Below the pieces are notes generated by a model that ran no database searches, had not been told where the DNA came from, and worked only from the letters and a program-made list of their open reading frames with translations. Both the position numbers and the translations under genes were made by a program. Of a DNA stretch of 42,899 nucleotides, positions 25,003 through 30,832 are shown piece by piece. The stretch lies in IMG/VR virus record IMGVR_UViG_3300023223_000249, positions 1-42,899 of that record; one strand, 5' to 3'. Positions within the stretch are counted from its first letter, which is position 1, and each line of letters opens with the position of its first letter. The DNA comes from a virus.

Positions 25003-25275
25003 TTATTTTCCTTTTGTTGAACTTGATGCGCTACTGGTTAATGCGCCGGCTCCGAAAAGAAAACCAAAATCATACCAACCACCGGTATTATAAATTGCGT
25101 ACACTGCCGTATCTTCCATAAATAATGAGCATATGAAAGATATAGGCGAAATCATTCCATGCCAAAATCCATGCAAAAAACCTACAGGATCTATATTACT
25201 TGCTTCGCTAAATGCCACCGAATCCGCGCAGCCTGTTAGTAGTAGTGCTGCCATGATTATAATTAGTTTTTTCAT
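25003..25275 (-). CDS. Small predicted lipoprotein
   Basis: A 90-residue protein with signal peptide MKKLIIIMAALLLTGC and a clear lipobox (LTG-Cys16). The mature part contains a hydrophobic stretch (GFWHGMISPISFICSLFM) and glycine/serine-rich end GALTSSASSSTKGK. Early expression of a lipoprotein suggests a surface role such as superinfection exclusion, as known for other phage lipoproteins; this is inference. Confidence 0.75.
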   Translation of the reverse strand: MKKLIIIMAALLLTGCADSVAFSEASNIDPVGFLHGFWHGMISPISFICSLFMEDTAVYAIYNTGGWYDFGFLFGAGALTSSASSSTKGK

Positions 25276-25276
25276 T

Positions 25277-25519
25277 TCATTTCCCGAATATTTTGTTTAG
25301 TGTCTCGTTGCTATGGCGCTGTTTTGATTCTTCAGAGTCAATTATAGAATACCAATCTGCCGCACATTGTAGGATTTCAGAAAGCATCTCGCTAAGGTCT
25401 GCATCTGGAAAATCTCGACGGGAACAACAGAATAAGGCATCCATGTTATTATTTATTCGTTCTTTCATTTCCTCTCTGCGCTTATCCTTCATGGTACGTT
25501 TGGCAATAGGTTCTTTCAT
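25277..25519 (-). CDS. Small early protein, unknown
   Basis: An 80-residue protein with a very basic N-terminal helix (KRTMKDKRREEMKERINNN) and a middle with ALFCCSRRDFPDAD followed by an acidic helix. The start overlaps the upstream gene by four bases. No family recognised. Confidence 0.65.
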   Translation of the reverse strand: MKEPIAKRTMKDKRREEMKERINNNMDALFCCSRRDFPDADLSEMLSEILQCAADWYSIIDSEESKQRHSNETLNKIFGK

Positions 25520-25776
25520 TCTTCCCCCAAATAAATATGAAATACTAAAGGCCCAAGAAATACAGTTTCAGCATACTTGAGAAAAGAGAAATCCGGCAAT
25601 GCACCGCCGGTCGGAACCGCTTCAAAGCTCTTTTTACTCATCCTTGATTGATCATCTATCTCAGCCCATAGATAAACTTTACCGTCTTGAACTCCGACTT
25701 TTAGAACTTTATGGATGCAAGGAATATCAAAAGAATTCTCTGCGTGATGAAGTTCGTATTTAAATATACGTTTCAT
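25516..25776 (-). CDS. Small early protein, beta-rich, unknown
   Basis: An 86-residue protein that looks like one all-beta domain: IFKYELHHAENSFDIPCIHK, then VGVQDGKVYLWAEID and TVFLGPLVFHIYLGEE at the end. GGAAGA precedes the ATG. Such single-domain early proteins often act on host factors, but nothing here identifies a target. Confidence 0.65.
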   Translation of the reverse strand: MKRIFKYELHHAENSFDIPCIHKVLKVGVQDGKVYLWAEIDDQSRMSKKSFEAVPTGGALPDFSFLKYAETVFLGPLVFHIYLGEE

Positions 25777-25789
25777 TATTCTTCCTCAA

Positions 25790-25984
25790 TTAATCATCTA
25801 TTTCGTCAAAAAAATCCCGACGGGCTCTTTCTGCCTTTTCTTCACATTCTAAATCCTCGTACATTTCGAGAATCCACCCCTCACAAACAGCACAACAATG
25901 TTCAGGTTTACAGCACAGATAACCTTCTTCTTTTATATTTAGGCATGCTTTTTTACATTCCTCTTCAGTCAGATGTGTTCTCAT
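25790..25984 (-). CDS. Small cysteine-rich acidic protein
   Basis: A 64-residue protein with seven cysteines, including YLCCKPEHCCAVCEGW at residues about 23-38, suggesting zinc binding. The C-terminus is an acidic/basic helix (EDLECEEKAERARRDFFDE). The start overlaps the upstream stop (ATGA). Confidence 0.65.
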   Translation of the reverse strand: MRTHLTEEECKKACLNIKEEGYLCCKPEHCCAVCEGWILEMYEDLECEEKAERARRDFFDEIDD

Positions 25985-26151
25985 TTTATATCCTTCTCTA
26001 TTGCTTCTGCGATTCTTGAAAACTCTTGCTCCATTATGGTAGCGACCAATTTTATTTCACTAGTCTTCATTGATACGGCAGCCCTTCTAATGATCTCTTT
26101 TGTAAAGTCAGTAGTCTTGACATTCTGCCCGTTATGCTTCTTGTTATACAT
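25981..26151 (-). CDS. First gene of leftward operon; half-HU-like small protein
   Basis: A 56-residue protein starting at ATG 26151, chosen because CCGAGG lies 6 bases upstream; an in-frame extension to 26322 would cross the promoter region. Residues 16-56 (DFTKEIIRRAAVSMKTSEIK, then LVATIMEQEFSRIAEAIEKD) resemble the N-terminal helical dimerisation half of HU/IHF proteins, but the DNA-binding arm is missing. As the promoter-proximal gene it may be an early regulator or a dominant-negative HU partner; the similarity is by eye and weak. Confidence 0.6.
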   Translation of the reverse strand: MYNKKHNGQNVKTTDFTKEIIRRAAVSMKTSEIKLVATIMEQEFSRIAEAIEKDIK

Positions 26152-26291
26152 GGTACCTCGGTTTTTGTTATTGATGTAGTAATGATAATTCCATTGGTAC
26201 CAACTTTCAAGCGTCTTTTTGATATTTGTGTATAAAAAATAAAACATGTATCTTTTATAGTGGTACCGCTTGATTTCTATAATCTGGTACC
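26152..26291. promoter_or_regulatory. Operator set: four GGTACC palindromes in the divergent early region
   Basis: GGTACC occurs at 26152-26157, 26196-26201, 26262-26267 and 26286-26291, each preceded by T. Two copies lie in the spacers of the divergent promoters, one abuts the rightward -35 and one lies just upstream of the first leftward ATG. A random 6-mer is expected about once per 4 kb, so four in 140 bases is strongly clustered. The binding protein is unknown; the CII-like protein at 26456 is one candidate. Confidence 0.7.
26182..26210 (-). promoter_or_regulatory. Leftward early promoter with GGTACC in the spacer
   Basis: On the minus strand TTGAAA (plus 26205-26210), a 17-base spacer and TATCAT (plus 26182-26187). 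The palindrome GGTACC (26196-26201) lies inside the spacer, where a bound repressor would block RNA polymerase. It drives the recombination operon. Confidence 0.72.
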
Positions 26292-26298
26292 ATATACT
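26270..26298 (+). promoter_or_regulatory. Rightward early promoter with GGTACC in the spacer
   Basis: TTGATT (26270-26275), exactly 17 bases, TATACT (26293-26298). GGTACC occurs just upstream of the -35 (26262-26267) and inside the spacer next to the -10 (26286-26291). The predicted start is about 20 bases ahead of the first small gene, which has GGAG before its ATG. Confidence 0.78.
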
Positions 26299-26322
26299 AA
26301 TACAAACAACGGAGCGCAGCAA

Positions 26323-26454
26323 ATGAAACAGTCAGAAACTAACCACTATAAAGAGAATAGAAAAGGGAAGTACCAGGAACGAGACATCACCACTTCATTC
26401 ATCATCGGCTTATTAGCCATCACATTAACGTTATTAGTAATAGGGAGTTTATAA
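26323..26454 (+). CDS. Small tail-anchored membrane protein
   Basis: A 43-residue protein, first gene of the rightward operon, with GGAG 8 bases before the ATG. Residues 1-23 are polar and basic (KQSETNHYKENRKGKYQERD), residues 24-43 a single hydrophobic helix ending LLVIGSL. Early membrane peptides of this size often affect host physiology or exclusion; no motif indicates which. Confidence 0.7.
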   Translation: MKQSETNHYKENRKGKYQERDITTSFIIGLLAITLTLLVIGSL

Positions 26455-26455
26455 A

Positions 26456-26887
26456 ATGAATACTCGGCACAGAACATTATTGAAAGAGGCAATTCGCGGA
26501 AAAGGTTTTTGTAAAGGTCTTGGAGTTGGTAAGCGCATGTATCATGCAATCTTTGAGATTGGTCGCGGCGGTTTCGATCCGTTATGCAAGATATTAACCT
26601 TAATTACACATTCAAAAAATGACATGATTGTTGATTATATATGTGCGGAGCAAGACGGAATTTTCGTTCGTAACACAGTTGCCAATGACAGCAAGTTTAA
26701 TATTTATCAGTCACAATCGCGCGTTATAAGTGAGCTATCAGATGTGATTCAAGTACTTACTAAATCTTGCAGCGACGGTAAGCTTACAACCCGTGAAATT
26801 GAAGCCATTAAGGTTCAAGTCGATGAATTCAATAAGGAAATTTACGGAGTAATTAAAGCGGCTGAATCTGGGAAGTACAACTCATGA
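26456..26887 (+). CDS. CII-like regulatory protein (Phage_CP76-type)
   Basis: A 143-residue protein resembling the CII-like family of P2-group phages: residues 40-71 FDPLCKILTLITHSKNDMIV then DYICAEQDGIFVRN match the 'lt..el..it.d..ildyla...Ggvfv' segment, and the C-terminal half with ISELSDVIQVLTKSC and DGKLTTREIEAIKVQVDEFN matches the 'dG.iT..E...i..e' helices. The expected N-terminal HTH is not obvious. The location right after the divergent promoters fits a regulator. Confidence 0.6.
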   Translation: MNTRHRTLLKEAIRGKGFCKGLGVGKRMYHAIFEIGRGGFDPLCKILTLITHSKNDMIVDYICAEQDGIFVRNTVANDSKFNIYQSQSRVISELSDVIQVLTKSCSDGKLTTREIEAIKVQVDEFNKEIYGVIKAAESGKYNS

Positions 26888-27129
26888 GTAAAGAAGAAGA
26901 TAGAGCCCAAGCAGTAGCTAAGAGAGCCGCAATTAGAAACGCCAAGCTTCAAGAGAAAGAGAAGGACGCAGCGATCAAGGAAGCCGCCAGAGTCAAGAAA
27001 GCCCTTAAGATTATGAGCGTTCCTATCAATATTAAGAAGACCGCCGAATATTATGTCATGTTAGCTTATACAAAGCGCTCAGGCTCGAACATGGAGCCTA
27101 TACAGCTAACCAAGGGCAGAGGTTATTGA
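26884..27129 (+). CDS. Small highly charged protein, unknown
   Basis: An 81-residue protein. Residues 1-45 are a long Lys/Glu/Ala helix (DRAQAVAKRAAIRNAKLQEK and onward); the end is beta-like (AEYYVMLAYTKRSG). Overlaps the upstream gene by four bases and the next by one. It could be nucleic-acid binding from its charge, which is only a guess. Confidence 0.65.
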   Translation: MSKEEDRAQAVAKRAAIRNAKLQEKEKDAAIKEAARVKKALKIMSVPINIKKTAEYYVMLAYTKRSGSNMEPIQLTKGRGY

Positions 27130-27326
27130 TGCTTAAGTATGAGTACCGGATTATGTACCTAATAGCTGATACTAAGGTTTTGGCTCTAAAAAGATTAGCG
27201 AGGGAACAGCAAAATGAAATCATCAGACTCAAAGCAGAAAATAAGATCCTCACGGAAGGTAACAAATACTTTGATATGGCTCCGGCTGTCAAAAGCACAG
27301 CAAGACAAATTAATCTCATTGCATAG
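27129..27326 (+). CDS. Small coiled-coil protein, unknown
   Basis: A 65-residue protein starting at the coupled ATG 27129 (TGATG). Residues 14-45 form a short coiled coil (LALKRLAREQQNEIIRLKAE). No further assignment. Confidence 0.65.
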   Translation: MLKYEYRIMYLIADTKVLALKRLAREQQNEIIRLKAENKILTEGNKYFDMAPAVKSTARQINLIA

Positions 27327-27350
27327 AATGAAAATAACCAAGGATATAAA

Positions 27351-27710
27351 ATGAACACAGCGCAGAACAGCAAGAACTCGAAAGATAAAGAACCGCTAAA
27401 CGTCAAGATTTGCGTAAATTGCAAAGACATTTGGATTCATCGGGTAGGCATGAATTATTGCGGGAGTTGCGGCACAGGAACTTTTGAACAAACTCATGAT
27501 TCTAATTTCAATAAGGCCGAGAATTATCCTAAGATAAACGATGTTTTTGAATCAGTAAGAAATCCAATGTTTCCTATTGCCTGTAATGGATGGTGGCTAG
27601 AATCTTATATGATAGAAGCTATAGAAAAGCACGGTGAACGCTTGGGATATGGAAGACTTGAACAAATGGCTTCAGCTATGTATGAAATAAAAATGAGGTG
27701 CGGCGAGTGA
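27351..27710 (+). CDS. Zinc-ribbon-like small early protein
   Basis: A 119-residue protein with VKICVNCKDIWIHRVG followed by NYCGSCGTGTF (CxxC...CxxC), a zinc ribbon at residues 20-44. The rest (PMFPIACNGWWLESYMIEAI, then YGRLEQMASAMYEIK) is mixed alpha/beta and resembles no family I know. An AAGGATATAAA leader precedes the ATG, and the stop overlaps the next start. Confidence 0.7.
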   Translation: MNTAQNSKNSKDKEPLNVKICVNCKDIWIHRVGMNYCGSCGTGTFEQTHDSNFNKAENYPKINDVFESVRNPMFPIACNGWWLESYMIEAIEKHGERLGYGRLEQMASAMYEIKMRCGE

Positions 27711-27928
27711 ATAACCAATCAGGCAAAGGCAGCAAAAGCCGGCTCAGAGGCGAGAGCTTGACGGCTTATGGTGAGTGCCCATTGTGGAATAATATGAAAT
27801 CGGGGAGTTTTGGCGTAGTTCATGGGACTTTTGTTGGTGAGCCTAAATTTGAGGGTGAGGCTTTAACTTTTAATGATAATAACCATAACGCGCAGGACCT
27901 CGCAAAGGTCGTGCAGGTGAAGAAATGA
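27707..27928 (+). CDS. Small glycine-rich early protein, GTG start
   Basis: A 73-residue protein. GTG 27707 is chosen because it overlaps the previous stop as GTGA, the pattern used throughout this operon; GTG 27698 is also in frame. The sequence is polar and glycine-rich (SGKGSKSRLRGESLTAYGEC, then GVVHGTFVGEPKFEGEALTF). Unknown function. Confidence 0.6.
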   Translation: MNNQSGKGSKSRLRGESLTAYGECPLWNNMKSGSFGVVHGTFVGEPKFEGEALTFNDNNHNAQDLAKVVQVKK

Positions 27929-28137
27929 GTGAATTTGGCCCAAAATTAAAACGAGCCTGTGAGTTATCAGATGTATTTTTTGATTCGATTGTCATGGACA
28001 GATTCGCGGAATTGACTATTAAGGTACCGATACTCGCAAAGATGCCGGAAGTTTTATGTAACGGCGAATTTTTAACCGCAGTATCCAAGCAACAACGAAT
28101 CCATAGAGAACGCAAAGAACGGGAGGAAAAAGGATGA
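27925..28137 (+). CDS. Small early protein, unknown
   Basis: A 70-residue protein with overlapping start (ATGA). The middle is helical and hydrophobic (SDVFFDSIVMDRFAELTIKV) and the end very basic (SKQQRIHRERKEREEKG). The basic tail codes for the ribosome site of the next gene (GGGAGGAAAAAGG). Confidence 0.6.
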   Translation: MSEFGPKLKRACELSDVFFDSIVMDRFAELTIKVPILAKMPEVLCNGEFLTAVSKQQRIHRERKEREEKG

Positions 28138-28298
28138 GCTTTAAAGTATTGTTAATTTTATTGTTTACTCATTGTATGGTTATCCTTATAGGATGCGGAT
28201 ATATGCACAAGGTTCTAGGCTTAATAGGCTTGTGTTCTTTTTTAATAGCTATGTTTATGATTGCCGAGAAGGGAGGCTTAGAAGATGACCACATTTAA
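28134..28298 (+). CDS. Two-helix small membrane protein
   Basis: A 54-residue protein with two hydrophobic segments (residues 4-22 VLLILLFTHCMVILIGCG and 26-44 VLGLIGLCSFLIAMFMIA), a strong GGAGGAAAAAGG site and ATGA overlap with the previous gene. It extends 14 bases into the next gene. The small size and hairpin-like topology would suit an inner membrane peptide. Confidence 0.7.
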   Translation: MSFKVLLILLFTHCMVILIGCGYMHKVLGLIGLCSFLIAMFMIAEKGGLEDDHI

Positions 28299-28470
28299 AC
28301 CAGGCCAAAGAGTTAAGATCTTTTACAAAAGTGATGGCTCTAGTGGACTCGGCACAATAGTCGAGGACAAATCCCAGGAGCTCGGCATGGGTGTCCGGCC
28401 AGATAAGTTCGATGATGTCTGGTACTTGGACGCATTCAGAATTGAGAGAGTCGAAGGGGTGGGTGTATGA
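28285..28470 (+). CDS. Small SH3/KOW-like beta protein
   Basis: A 61-residue protein with an SH3-like barrel pattern: TFKPGQRVKIFYKSDGS, then GLGTIVEDKSQ and DVWYLDAFRIERVEGVG. It starts inside the previous gene and overlaps the next (ATGA). First of four neighbouring genes whose junctions share a GAAGGGGT element. Confidence 0.65.
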   Translation: MTTFKPGQRVKIFYKSDGSSGLGTIVEDKSQELGMGVRPDKFDDVWYLDAFRIERVEGVGV

Positions 28471-28661
28471 GTGAGGATGAATATTATGTAGTCTGGAGTC
28501 GAGGAGATGAGAGCCCAGTTAAGGTATCCTGTGACTTCTTAGGGACGTACACTATAGAGGGCAATCCAGGGATATTTAGCCCTAGCGATATTGGAAGGAT
28601 GTTGAGAGAAGGTGTTATAACTAAGGTGGTACAAAAGCTAGAAGGGGTAGGCGATGAGTGA
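28467..28661 (+). CDS. Small early protein with repeated junction
   Basis: A 64-residue beta-rich protein (DEYYVVWSRGDESPVKVSCD, then PSDIGRMLREGVITKVVQKL). Its 3' end and the next start share a 22-base sequence exactly repeated at 28870-28891, so its C-terminus (LEGVGDE) is fixed by that element. Overlaps the next gene by 8 bases. Confidence 0.65.
   Translation: MSEDEYYVVWSRGDESPVKVSCDFLGTYTIEGNPGIFSPSDIGRMLREGVITKVVQKLEGVGDE
28640..28661 (+). repeat. 22-base junction repeat, copy 1
   Basis: Identical to 28870-28891. It begins AGAAGGGGTAGGCGATGAG and contains the ribosome site (AAGGGG), the stop region of one gene and the start ATG of the next. Confidence 0.9.
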
Positions 28662-28887
28662 CCGGGGAAGATTAGCTATAGATAAACTTTGTGAATTTAA
28701 ACTATTCTTGATAGACAAAGGCTTTGATATTCTGCCAAGTAAAGGAGTCTATGAAGTTCTGAGAGTATCAAAAGACGGTAATAAAGTCTTATTTCACAAA
28801 AGAGATAAAAGCCATCATGCAACGGCCAGTTTTAAAGATGGTGGAAGCGCATTAATAAGTAAATTCTTAAGAAGGGGTAGGCGATGA
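28654..28887 (+). CDS. Small early protein between two identical junctions
   Basis: A 77-residue protein (RLAIDKLCEFKLFLIDKGFD, then YEVLRVSKDGNKVLFHKRDK and HHATASFKDGGSALI), alpha then beta, of unknown function. It is bounded on both sides by the exact 22-base junction repeat, so it forms a cassette that could be lost or gained by recombination between the repeats. Confidence 0.68.
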   Translation: MSDRGRLAIDKLCEFKLFLIDKGFDILPSKGVYEVLRVSKDGNKVLFHKRDKSHHATASFKDGGSALISKFLRRGRR

Positions 28888-28891
28888 GTGA
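28870..28891 (+). repeat. 22-base junction repeat, copy 2
   Basis: Identical to 28640-28661, 230 bases downstream, again covering a gene start. Diverged relatives of the same element lie near 28452-28474 and 29062-29084. Confidence 0.9.
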
Positions 28892-29081
28892 ATATAAGAA
28901 CGGCGATATATATAGCTGCATAGATACCAATGAAGTAATCCTATTCAGGGAATGCGGCAATGGAATTATGGAATGGATAACGGCAAGTCAAGATAATTGG
29001 GTTGGCCTTCATGATAGGCAATTCTTCATAACTAACCCCGAATTCTATACATTAATTTACAGAGAAGGGGTAGAGGTGTGA
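28884..29081 (+). CDS. Small early protein, unknown
   Basis: A 65-residue acidic protein (YKNGDIYSCIDTNEVILFRE, then NGIMEWITASQDNWVGLHDR and FYTLIYREGVEV), mainly beta-like. Starts in the second junction repeat; the next gene starts at a GTG overlapping its stop. Confidence 0.65.
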   Translation: MSEYKNGDIYSCIDTNEVILFRECGNGIMEWITASQDNWVGLHDRQFFITNPEFYTLIYREGVEV

Positions 29082-29260
29082 GTAAAACCGACGAGCAAGA
29101 ATTAAAACGATTCGATGTAGAAGATGATTTAATGGTCGAAGAATTAGTAAAAGAAGGCGTTGAGGTGTGCGCCACCAGGATTCAAAGACGCTTTTACATA
29201 GGTTATAATCGAGCGGCAATAATACGGAATAGAGTTAATCAGATATTGAACTCCCCCTGA
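29078..29260 (+). CDS. Stand-alone FtsK gamma-like winged-helix protein
   Basis: A 60-residue protein with GTG start (GTGAG overlap). Residues 13-53 match the FtsK gamma domain: DVEDDLMVEELVKEGVEVCA, then RIQRRFYIGYNRAAIIRNRV, corresponding to the conserved 'SIS.LQRrFrIGYNRAARi...' of cellular FtsK, where this winged helix reads KOPS sequences and activates XerCD. Here the motor domain is absent and the protein is only the DNA/Xer-contacting part. Possible roles are resolution of phage DNA at host dif, or a transcriptional regulator; both are inference. Confidence 0.82.
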   Translation: MSKTDEQELKRFDVEDDLMVEELVKEGVEVCATRIQRRFYIGYNRAAIIRNRVNQILNSP

Positions 29261-29342
29261 TCGGCTGTATATTTGGCTTGTAACCTTTGGTGTAAAAACC
29301 CGTAACGACTTGATCGACGTCCAATTGGGTTACAAACAAAAA

Positions 29343-29390
29343 GCCTCACCAAGTTAACGCTTAATTGCAAAAACCTAGTGGGGCTTTTTT
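29343..29390 (+). terminator. Rho-independent terminator ending the first rightward operon
   Basis: GCCTCAC (29343-29349) pairs with GTGGGGC (29378-29384; one G-T), then six T. Upstream, TTGTAACC (29278-29285) is matched by GGTTACAA (29328-29335), adding a larger possible RNA fold. No gene is visible in 29261-29468. Confidence 0.8.
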
Positions 29391-29402
29391 GTGCCTATAT
29401 AT

Positions 29403-29446
29403 TGTGCGATAAAGTGTTGGCTATTCTTATAATGTGTGATATAGTG
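29403..29446 (+). promoter_or_regulatory. Promoter region with paired 14-base repeats before the excisionase-like gene
   Basis: TGTGCGATAAAGTG (29403-29416) and TGTGTGATATAGTG (29433-29446) are direct repeats 30 bases apart, about three helical turns. A perfect TATAAT (29428-29433) abuts the second copy; no good -35 is present at normal spacing, so activation or repression by a protein bound to the repeats is plausible. Confidence 0.5.
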
Positions 29447-29468
29447 CTACTTAACCAAAGGAGTGAAT

Positions 29469-29627
29469 ATGGAAAAAGTATACACAGTTACCGAATCAGT
29501 AGAATTACTGAAGCTTCATAGAAATACAATTATCAATATGATTGCAGACGGTCGCATTAAAGCCAAGAAGTTAGCCGGAAAGCATATTATAATGGAAAGC
29601 GAGATTAAGCGCCTTAGAGGTGAGTAA
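29469..29627 (+). CDS. Excisionase-type MerR-like HTH protein
   Basis: A 52-residue protein with AAAGGAG before the ATG. It matches the excisionase-family small wHTH: EKVYTVTESVELLKLHRNTI, then NMIADGRIKAKKLAGKHIIM and ESEIKRLRG, the usual 'yt..Ea...L.vs..tv...i..G.l.a.k.g..wri...dl..fl' order. No integrase is visible, so a transcription regulator acting on the adjacent 14-base repeats or on the replication gene is more likely than excision. Confidence 0.78.
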   Translation: MEKVYTVTESVELLKLHRNTIINMIADGRIKAKKLAGKHIIMESEIKRLRGE

Positions 29628-30656
29628 ATGGCTAAGACCCATCCTTACTTTAAATTCTATTGCTCTGAATGGAATGACGGCGATATAACCTTAGAGGACT
29701 TCGAGACTCAGGGTGTATTTATTGGCCTTTGTTCTTTGTACTGGTCAAGGGAATGTAACCTTACAAAAAAGACAGTTGATAAGAAATTTAAAAATAACCT
29801 AAAAAATATCCTAACTCTCAGCGAAGAGGGCATAATTAAATTTTTAGGTTCCGGTTTGGTTAAAATTAGCTTTCTCGATGAACAGTGGCATATAAAAGAC
29901 GGAAGGTCTTCAACATCAAAGACTAATGGCGCGAAAGGTGGACGCCCAAAAAAACCTAATAAACCTAACGATAACCCAGAAGAACCTAACCCCGAACCTA
30001 ACAAAACCCAATATAGAGAAGAGAAGAGAAGAGAAGAGAAGAGGAAAGAATTAAAAACTAAAGCAAAAAAAACGTGTGAGCTATTTGATTTAACATTACC
30101 TCTATTTGAAAGCCGAGGCGCTAAAAACCTCCATCAAGAATTTTGTGATTATTGGACGGCACTCAATGAGACGACCGACACAGAGCGATGGAAGGAAGAC
30201 CCGTATTTCAAAAGCAGCCTTTTGTTAAAAATTACCGGTTGGATTGACAGAGCAAAAAATAAAGCCGGACAAAATAACCCCGTTTCAAATCATCCTCACC
30301 AGACATTTTTGGAGCAGTGGATAATCAAAGCAAAACCACCTCATGCACAGGTTGAAGCCGCAAAGAGTATTTTACTGCGAAATCACCAAGGTCTAGAAAA
30401 TAAGCATCTACTCAAAGCCCTATCGTCCGATTCTATGGCTAATTTAGACACGCTAATCAAAAGAGCGAGGTCTTTGCAGGTAAGAGCCGGTAGCGATAGA
30501 ATGGCGCCGCCTAAGACCGTTAAAAACGATTTGCCCGAAAGAGAGACAACTATCGAAGAAATAAAAAGCATGGACAGCTTAATGCCAGAGGGTCGGTTAC
30601 AAGCCGACTTTCCTAGACTTTTCGAGCGGCTAGAAAAACATAAAAAAGTGAATTAA
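29628..30656 (+). CDS. Replication initiator/replisome organiser (DUF1376/DUF4373-like)
   Basis: A 342-residue protein coupled to the HTH gene. Residues 4-90 match the N-terminal winged-helix of phage replisome organisers (HPYFKFYCSEWNDGDITLED, then GVFIGLCSLYWSRECNLT). Residues 100-150 are a linker of KPN/PEPN and REEKRREEKR; residues 150-342 are a helical C-terminal domain. The linker DNA holds iteron-like repeats (29953-30002) and a (GAGAA)5 tract, as the lambda origin lies inside gene O. No helicase or loader gene is recognised, so host helicase recruitment is expected. Confidence 0.75.
   Translation: MAKTHPYFKFYCSEWNDGDITLEDFETQGVFIGLCSLYWSRECNLTKKTVDKKFKNNLKNILTLSEEGIIKFLGSGLVKISFLDEQWHIKDGRSSTSKTNGAKGGRPKKPNKPNDNPEEPNPEPNKTQYREEKRREEKRKELKTKAKKTCELFDLTLPLFESRGAKNLHQEFCDYWTALNETTDTERWKEDPYFKSSLLLKITGWIDRAKNKAGQNNPVSNHPHQTFLEQWIIKAKPPHAQVEAAKSILLRNHQGLENKHLLKALSSDSMANLDTLIKRARSLQVRAGSDRMAPPKTVKNDLPERETTIEEIKSMDSLMPEGRLQADFPRLFERLEKHKKVN
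29953..30002 (+). repeat. Iteron-like AACCTAAY repeats, replication origin candidate
   Basis: Four copies: AACCTAAT 29953-29960, AACCTAAC 29962-29969, 29983-29990 and 29995-30002. They lie in the middle of the initiator gene, the position of the lambda ori iterons. They also encode Pro-Asn repeats, so protein-level constraint alone could explain them. Confidence 0.5.
30016..30040 (+). repeat. (GAGAA)5 pentanucleotide tract in coding sequence
   Basis: Five perfect GAGAA units (30016-30040) followed by GAGGA, encoding part of REEKRREEKRKE. A pentamer is not a multiple of three, so losing or gaining one unit would truncate the initiator. Confidence 0.85.
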
Positions 30657-30657
30657 G

Positions 30658-30831
30658 ATGAATTTTTATATCCCAACGCCAAAAGAATATATGGATAAGC
30701 TAATGGACGAATTTTTTGAGAGTTTTGATAATAACACGTCTTGCCGTGAGAATCGCCGGAATCATTTTATTTTTGAAAGCGCACTGCAGAGAAGCGAAGA
30801 ATATCACAGAATAACAAAAGGAGAAAATTGA
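30658..30831 (+). CDS. Small early protein, unknown
   Basis: A 57-residue protein one base after the initiator stop. Helical N-terminal half (PTPKEYMDKLMDEFFESFDN) and a basic C-terminal half (NRRNHFIFESALQRSEEYHR). The position after the initiator is that of helicase loaders in other phages, but it is far too short for one. Confidence 0.65.
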   Translation: MNFYIPTPKEYMDKLMDEFFESFDNNTSCRENRRNHFIFESALQRSEEYHRITKGEN

Positions 30832-30832
30832 G

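Noticed and set aside
26152-26322. Longer N-terminus for the first leftward gene, starting at 26322
   Set aside because: It would translate the promoter and operator region; the ATG at 26151 has its own ribosome site.
27707-29260. Possible CRISPR-like array from repeated GAAGGGGT elements
   Set aside because: The spaced units are coding genes of different length with ribosome sites in the repeat; there are no uniform short spacers or cas genes.
29261-29468. tRNA or attachment site in the structured gap
   Set aside because: No cloverleaf, CCA end or T-loop motif is present, and no integrase gene is visible.
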